DNA from: Siphlonurus alternatus
Lineage: Eukaryota > Arthropoda > Insecta > Ephemeroptera > Siphlonuridae
Length of the DNA stretch: 64,000 nt
Direction of reading: 5' to 3'
NCBI GenBank assembly: GCA_949825025.1
Contig: OX463778.1
Coordinates: forward strand, 10,840,733 to 10,904,732
Shown here one piece after another: positions 60,689 to 64,000 of the stretch. The translations under genes were made by a program, and so were the position numbers. Position 1 is the stretch's first letter; the number at the start of each line of letters is the position of its first letter. Below the pieces are notes generated by a model, which did no database searches, was not told where the DNA came from, and worked only from the letters and a program-made list of their open reading frames with translations.

Positions 60689-63417
60689 CTGCAAGTATCA
60701 CATGATAAGAGATAGTGTTGGGGGAAGAGGAGCGAGGTATGAATGATTAAGGGGTAATGTCAGTGGTATGAAAAATAAGCTTAGTAGATGGTACAACTTT
60801 CTGAAATTTCAGTAAACCTTCCTGACACCATGAAATGATTCGTCATGAAATGTAGGCCAATATTTTTACTGCCATTCTTTGTAACAAGTAAGATGTGTGA
60901 CTTAACACTTAAGAGTAAGAAACAAAATAGCAGAGTTTGAGCTGGTGCCATTCCAATTTATAAATCATATTAGTTTGTTTTGTTTTTATCTGCTGTTTTC
61001 CTATATAAATATAAATCTTAAACAGTTAATTGAAATAATATCGGACGGAATAGACATTTTGCATCTTTTTTATTTCATAATTAAAATATATACATAAAAT
61101 TATGCTTTTCTGATTTTTTTTTTAGATTTTTTGGAGTGCGGGAACTAATTTTAACAAAAATATTTAAAATATCTGAATTAGGGTGGTACAACCTGATGGG
61201 ACAACCGTGACATCATCAGTAGCCAATCACAGCGCAAGAAAATGACGTCACAGTTGTCCCATCAGGTACGTGTACCACCTTAATTCAGATATTTTAAATA
61301 TTTTTTTAAAATTAGATCCAGCACTCCAAAAAATCTGAAAAAATTCAGAAAACCATATTTTTATGTATATTTTTTAATTATGAATTAAAAAAAATGTAAC
61401 CATTATTGTCTATTAAAATTTTGTTGGACTTAAATTATGTTAAGAAACATAAAAAGTTAGAATTTCTGGCGACAATGTGCCCACCTTGACTCTGTCGTGG
61501 CCCGGCTGGTCTGGCTGCTGCTTGTTGAGACGACGCACCTCCTCATTCTTGCCCTGCAGCTCAAGGTCGAGGGCCTCTACTCGCGTGCGCAGACTCTGCA
61601 GCTCCTTGCGCAACTCGGCAGCTGCCTCCTGGCTCCCTGTACACAACAACCATCAGGATTCATAGCAACGTGGTCAAACAAGCTACTGACCTTTCAGATG
61701 GTATTAATTTGAGCTTACTAGAATAAAAATAGATTGAATGATGGAAAATGAGTACATATGAAGATTATTGAGCACTGTAATATTAACATTACTAAATTCA
61801 AAAAAACTATCGTGTTCACATACTTTTATTTTTTATTGTTGTAAATGTTTTATTGTGAAATTAATTGTTATATAACTTTTGCTACATAAATAATTACTTG
61901 AATTTGGTATGGTCGAATCACCAATAGTCTAAGGTCTAAAAGCTCTCAAGCAACTTTTACATAATGTGACCAAACAAGATCAAAACATAAAATACAATGA
62001 ATAAATGACACTCTTTTAAACCTTGGCTGCCATTATCATTATAATGATAATCCAGACCATCCAGGTAAGTAGACTGTCTTAGGTAAGCAAAAAATTTACA
62101 TAAGATAAAAAAACACATAAAATTCTCTTGGATAGTATGCAAATGTTCTCATAGAAACGAACAAAAATAAACAATTACCAATACTGAATATTTACAACAA
62201 CTCAAACACATTTCTAAAAGTCTGAGGGACTTGACCCCAAAAATTAACCAGAGAAATAGATCAACGAGCTGACCTTTACCTTTTGCAGCTTCCAGTTCGA
62301 TATACTTTGTTTTGAGGTTGTGGTTCTCCTCCTTGTAAGAATGTAACTGCCTCTTCCACTCGTCAACGTTGGCTGTGCTCTCCTGCAGGGCGCTCGTCAA
62401 CCGGATGTTGTTGTTCTTCAGCGTCGACAGCTCGATCTCCCACTTCTTGGCATTGGCAGAGCTGTACATGTTATGCAAGCTGTCAACAATGTTGGCCCGT
62501 CGTGCGGCTAATTCTCACCTCTGCGCCAGTGCCAATTTCAGACGATCATTCTCGTACTTCAGCTGGGCCTCCGCAGAGCCAGGTGGGAAGTTAGTTGCTG
62601 CAGCTGCAGGGGAGTTCTTAGCATCCCCGGGTGCCCCGGGCACCTTGGGCTGGTGCTTCGGGCTCTCCCCGGGTTGTTGCTAAACATTTGAATAATTGTA
62701 AGAATATTACAGTAAAAAAATCAAACAAGCAATTTTCACATATCATTTAATAAGATAGAAAGAAATAGATAGAAAGAAATAGATAGAAAGTAATATATTT
62801 TGTGATCCGTTATATTATGACTGAATGAAAATCGAAGTTAATAATTATTTTGAAAATTTTTCTGTGGCTTTTATGTACTAAAACAAAACAAAAAAAAATC
62901 AGAATATTTGTGTGTTTGCAAAGGTTTACATGCTAATCAAAAGGGACTACATCAATCAGCTGATCCATGTTACCTTACCATTAAAGTGCAGATAAAACAA
63001 TTTTAAGTTCACACATTGAATGTGATCTTCAGTTTATTTTAGGAGAAACATCCTCACCTGGTTTGCTGTGAGCGATGTGCTCCTCTGATGTGCCACAAGG
63101 GAGCTCTTGAGCAAGGTGGAGGTGCTACCTGGCGAGTCTTGGCTCAGGCCCCCCATCATGGCCGGTGCGGGGATGGGAACCCCGGGAATACCGGCTGCTC
63201 CGGGCCCCATGTTGGCGGGGGGCTCTACAAGGTCCTGCAGACCTTCCGAGCACAGAGCTGCCGGGTTGGGGGAGGCCGTGCCGCGGCCAGAACGCACCGT
63301 GATGGGCGAGGCATTGGCACTCGTCACGGGTGTGGCTTGGCTGGCCGTGCCGTTGGTGGTAGCTTTGGCCGCCGCTTGCCTCGTGGCTTCCTTGACGTCT
63401 TGGAACTTCTCGATGAA
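60503..63417 (-). CDS. homer: Homer scaffold protein, C-terminal five exons (partial)
   Basis: Exons 63058-63417, 62519-62679, 62280-62461, 61485-61636 and 60503-60688 join to 346 residues and a stop. Homer proteins are postsynaptic and excitation-calcium scaffolds: an N-terminal EVH1 domain binds Pro-rich ligands (mGluR, IP3R, Shank) and a C-terminal coiled coil tetramerises. Here FIEKFQDVKEATRQAA marks the end of the EVH1 region, followed by an Ala/Ser/Pro/Gly-rich linker and the family block KKWEIELSTLKNNNIRLTSA, LQESTANVDEWKRQLHSYKE. The last two exons are leucine-heptad coiled coil (LQSLRTRVEALDLELQ; LDTLNAQLAARLQEIAAIHR). The exons encoding most of EVH1 lie beyond the right edge. The block match to arthropod Homer makes the call firm. 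Confidence 0.92.
61096..61385. mobile_element. Foldback element in a Homer intron
   Basis: Inverted arms include TTTTTTGGAGTGCGGGAACT with AGCACTCCAAAAAATCTG, and TATCTGAATTAGGGTGGTAC with TACCACCTTAATTCAG. The central part carries TGACGTCA (61243-61250). It lies between the last two Homer exons. Confidence 0.75.
61485..61636 (-). CDS. homer: Homer exon: coiled coil
   Basis: Encodes GSQEAAAELRKELQSLRTRV and GKNEEVRRLNKQQPDQPGHD. Acceptor GTGTACAG, donor AAG|GTGGGC in phase 0. Confidence 0.87.
62280..62461 (-). CDS. homer: Homer exon: family signature block
   Basis: Encodes SANAKKWEIELSTLKNNN onward to KTKYIELEAAK, the most conserved part of the C-terminal region in Homer proteins. Acceptor ATGTACAG, donor AAAAG|GTAAAG. 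Confidence 0.93.
62519..62679 (-). CDS. homer: Homer exon: linker to coiled coil
   Basis: Encodes QQPGESPKHQPKVPG to AEAQLKYENDRLKLALAQ, where the coiled coil begins. The donor (AG|GTGAGA, phase 2) is followed by an intron of only 57 bases. Confidence 0.87.
63058..63417 (-). CDS. homer: Homer exon: end of EVH1 region and linker
   Basis: Acceptor CATACAG; phase 0 on both sides (donor CAG|GTGAGG). It encodes 120 residues: FIEKFQDVKEATRQAAAKA, then an Ala/Ser/Thr stretch, a Pro/Gly/Met stretch (PGVPIPAPAMMGG) and SLTANQ. The linker has no recognised domain and may be disordered. Confidence 0.87.
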
Positions 63418-64000
63418 CTGTATGGAAAAAAAAAGTGTGTTAAAACAATGCTTTGGCTGTGTTATTACTGGGAACATGATTACAATGGCAACGTTATAAC
63501 AGCATTGAAATTTTTTGCTATACATGCATTAATAAAGTAAATGTCAATTTCTTTTGTCAATTTGCCCACAACACACCCAAATACTTTAAATTGAACGTCT
63601 TGTTATTTGTTTTTAGGTATACTCAATTTTTTTTTTAGAAAAAATTAATTACTTAATTAAATTTTAGAAAAATATTTTGCTATTACAGGAAAATTTAAGA
63701 ATGAAATCATATCTAATAAATCTACAAGTATATTTTATTATATACATGTTATTATAATTAAATTTATTAGCACAATTATTTTTTATGGTATAAAATAAGA
63801 AGAACCATTATGGTCAAATTACATTAATTAGGTTATTTTCTAAAGATAATAATGTTCATAATTTGTAAGTCATGAGGTTGACAACATATAAAGTTTCCCC
63901 CTGAGGTTAGGCAACTTGTTCAGCACTACAACAGAGCGGGTTACATATACATCAGGGGTAATGGATGCTAAATATATTAGAGCTCTGTTTTGGTACTGGA

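Noticed and set aside
60078..60701. Minus-strand open frame of 207 codons
   Set aside because: It overlaps the Homer terminal exon in another frame; the coiled-coil frame joins correctly to the upstream exons.
63088..63540. Plus-strand open frames of 130-150 codons
   Set aside because: Antisense to the GC-rich Homer linker exon; no domain and no splice context.

Overview
The window is AT-rich eukaryotic nuclear DNA, most likely from an arthropod and probably a crustacean. The grounds are three chemosensory proteins (CSP, OS-D/A10 family, known from arthropods), spliced genes with GT-AG introns of metazoan type, a Homer coiled coil very close to the arthropod form, 5S-rRNA-derived SINEs, and many long pure microsatellites. 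The species cannot be named from the sequence. All exon joins below were made by hand from splice sites, reading phase and family similarity; no transcript evidence was available.

Region 1 (about 1-35 kb) is a chemosensory-protein cluster. CSP-A (8026-9408, +) and CSP-B (21417-25592, +) are paralogues from a tandem segmental duplication; CSP-C (28240-34308, -) is a divergent third member on the opposite strand. All three have two exons, an intron in phase 1 at the same codon, a signal peptide, the C-X6-C-X18-C-X2-C pattern, and a TATA box 40-41 bases before the ATG. In CSP-A a 172-bp hAT-type MITE plus its 8-bp target duplication adds exactly 60 codons to exon 1 without a stop. A second copy of this MITE lies in the CSP-B intron.

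Region 2 (about 38-48 kb, -) carries nine 3' exons of a GON4L-like nuclear regulator. They join in frame to 848 residues with two PAH-like segments, a Cys/His cluster, a long acidic region containing tandem repeats, and a C-terminal Myb/SANT-like domain. Its N-terminal exons were not found.

Region 3 (60.5-64 kb, -) holds the last five exons of a Homer postsynaptic scaffold gene: the end of the EVH1 region, a linker and the C-terminal coiled coil. The rest lies beyond the right edge.

The remaining sequence is intergenic or intronic and crowded with small non-autonomous elements: foldback MITEs of several families, many flanked by TTAA (or TA); three kinds of hAT-like element with 8-bp duplications; 5S-derived SINEs; a tRNA-like SINE; and long (TA)n, (GA)n and (CACT)n tracts. 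Nested insertions allow a relative chronology. Stretches 1-4.6 kb, 9.6-21.2 kb, 25.9-28.2 kb, 34.5-38.1 kb and 47.9-60.5 kb contain no gene that I can support.
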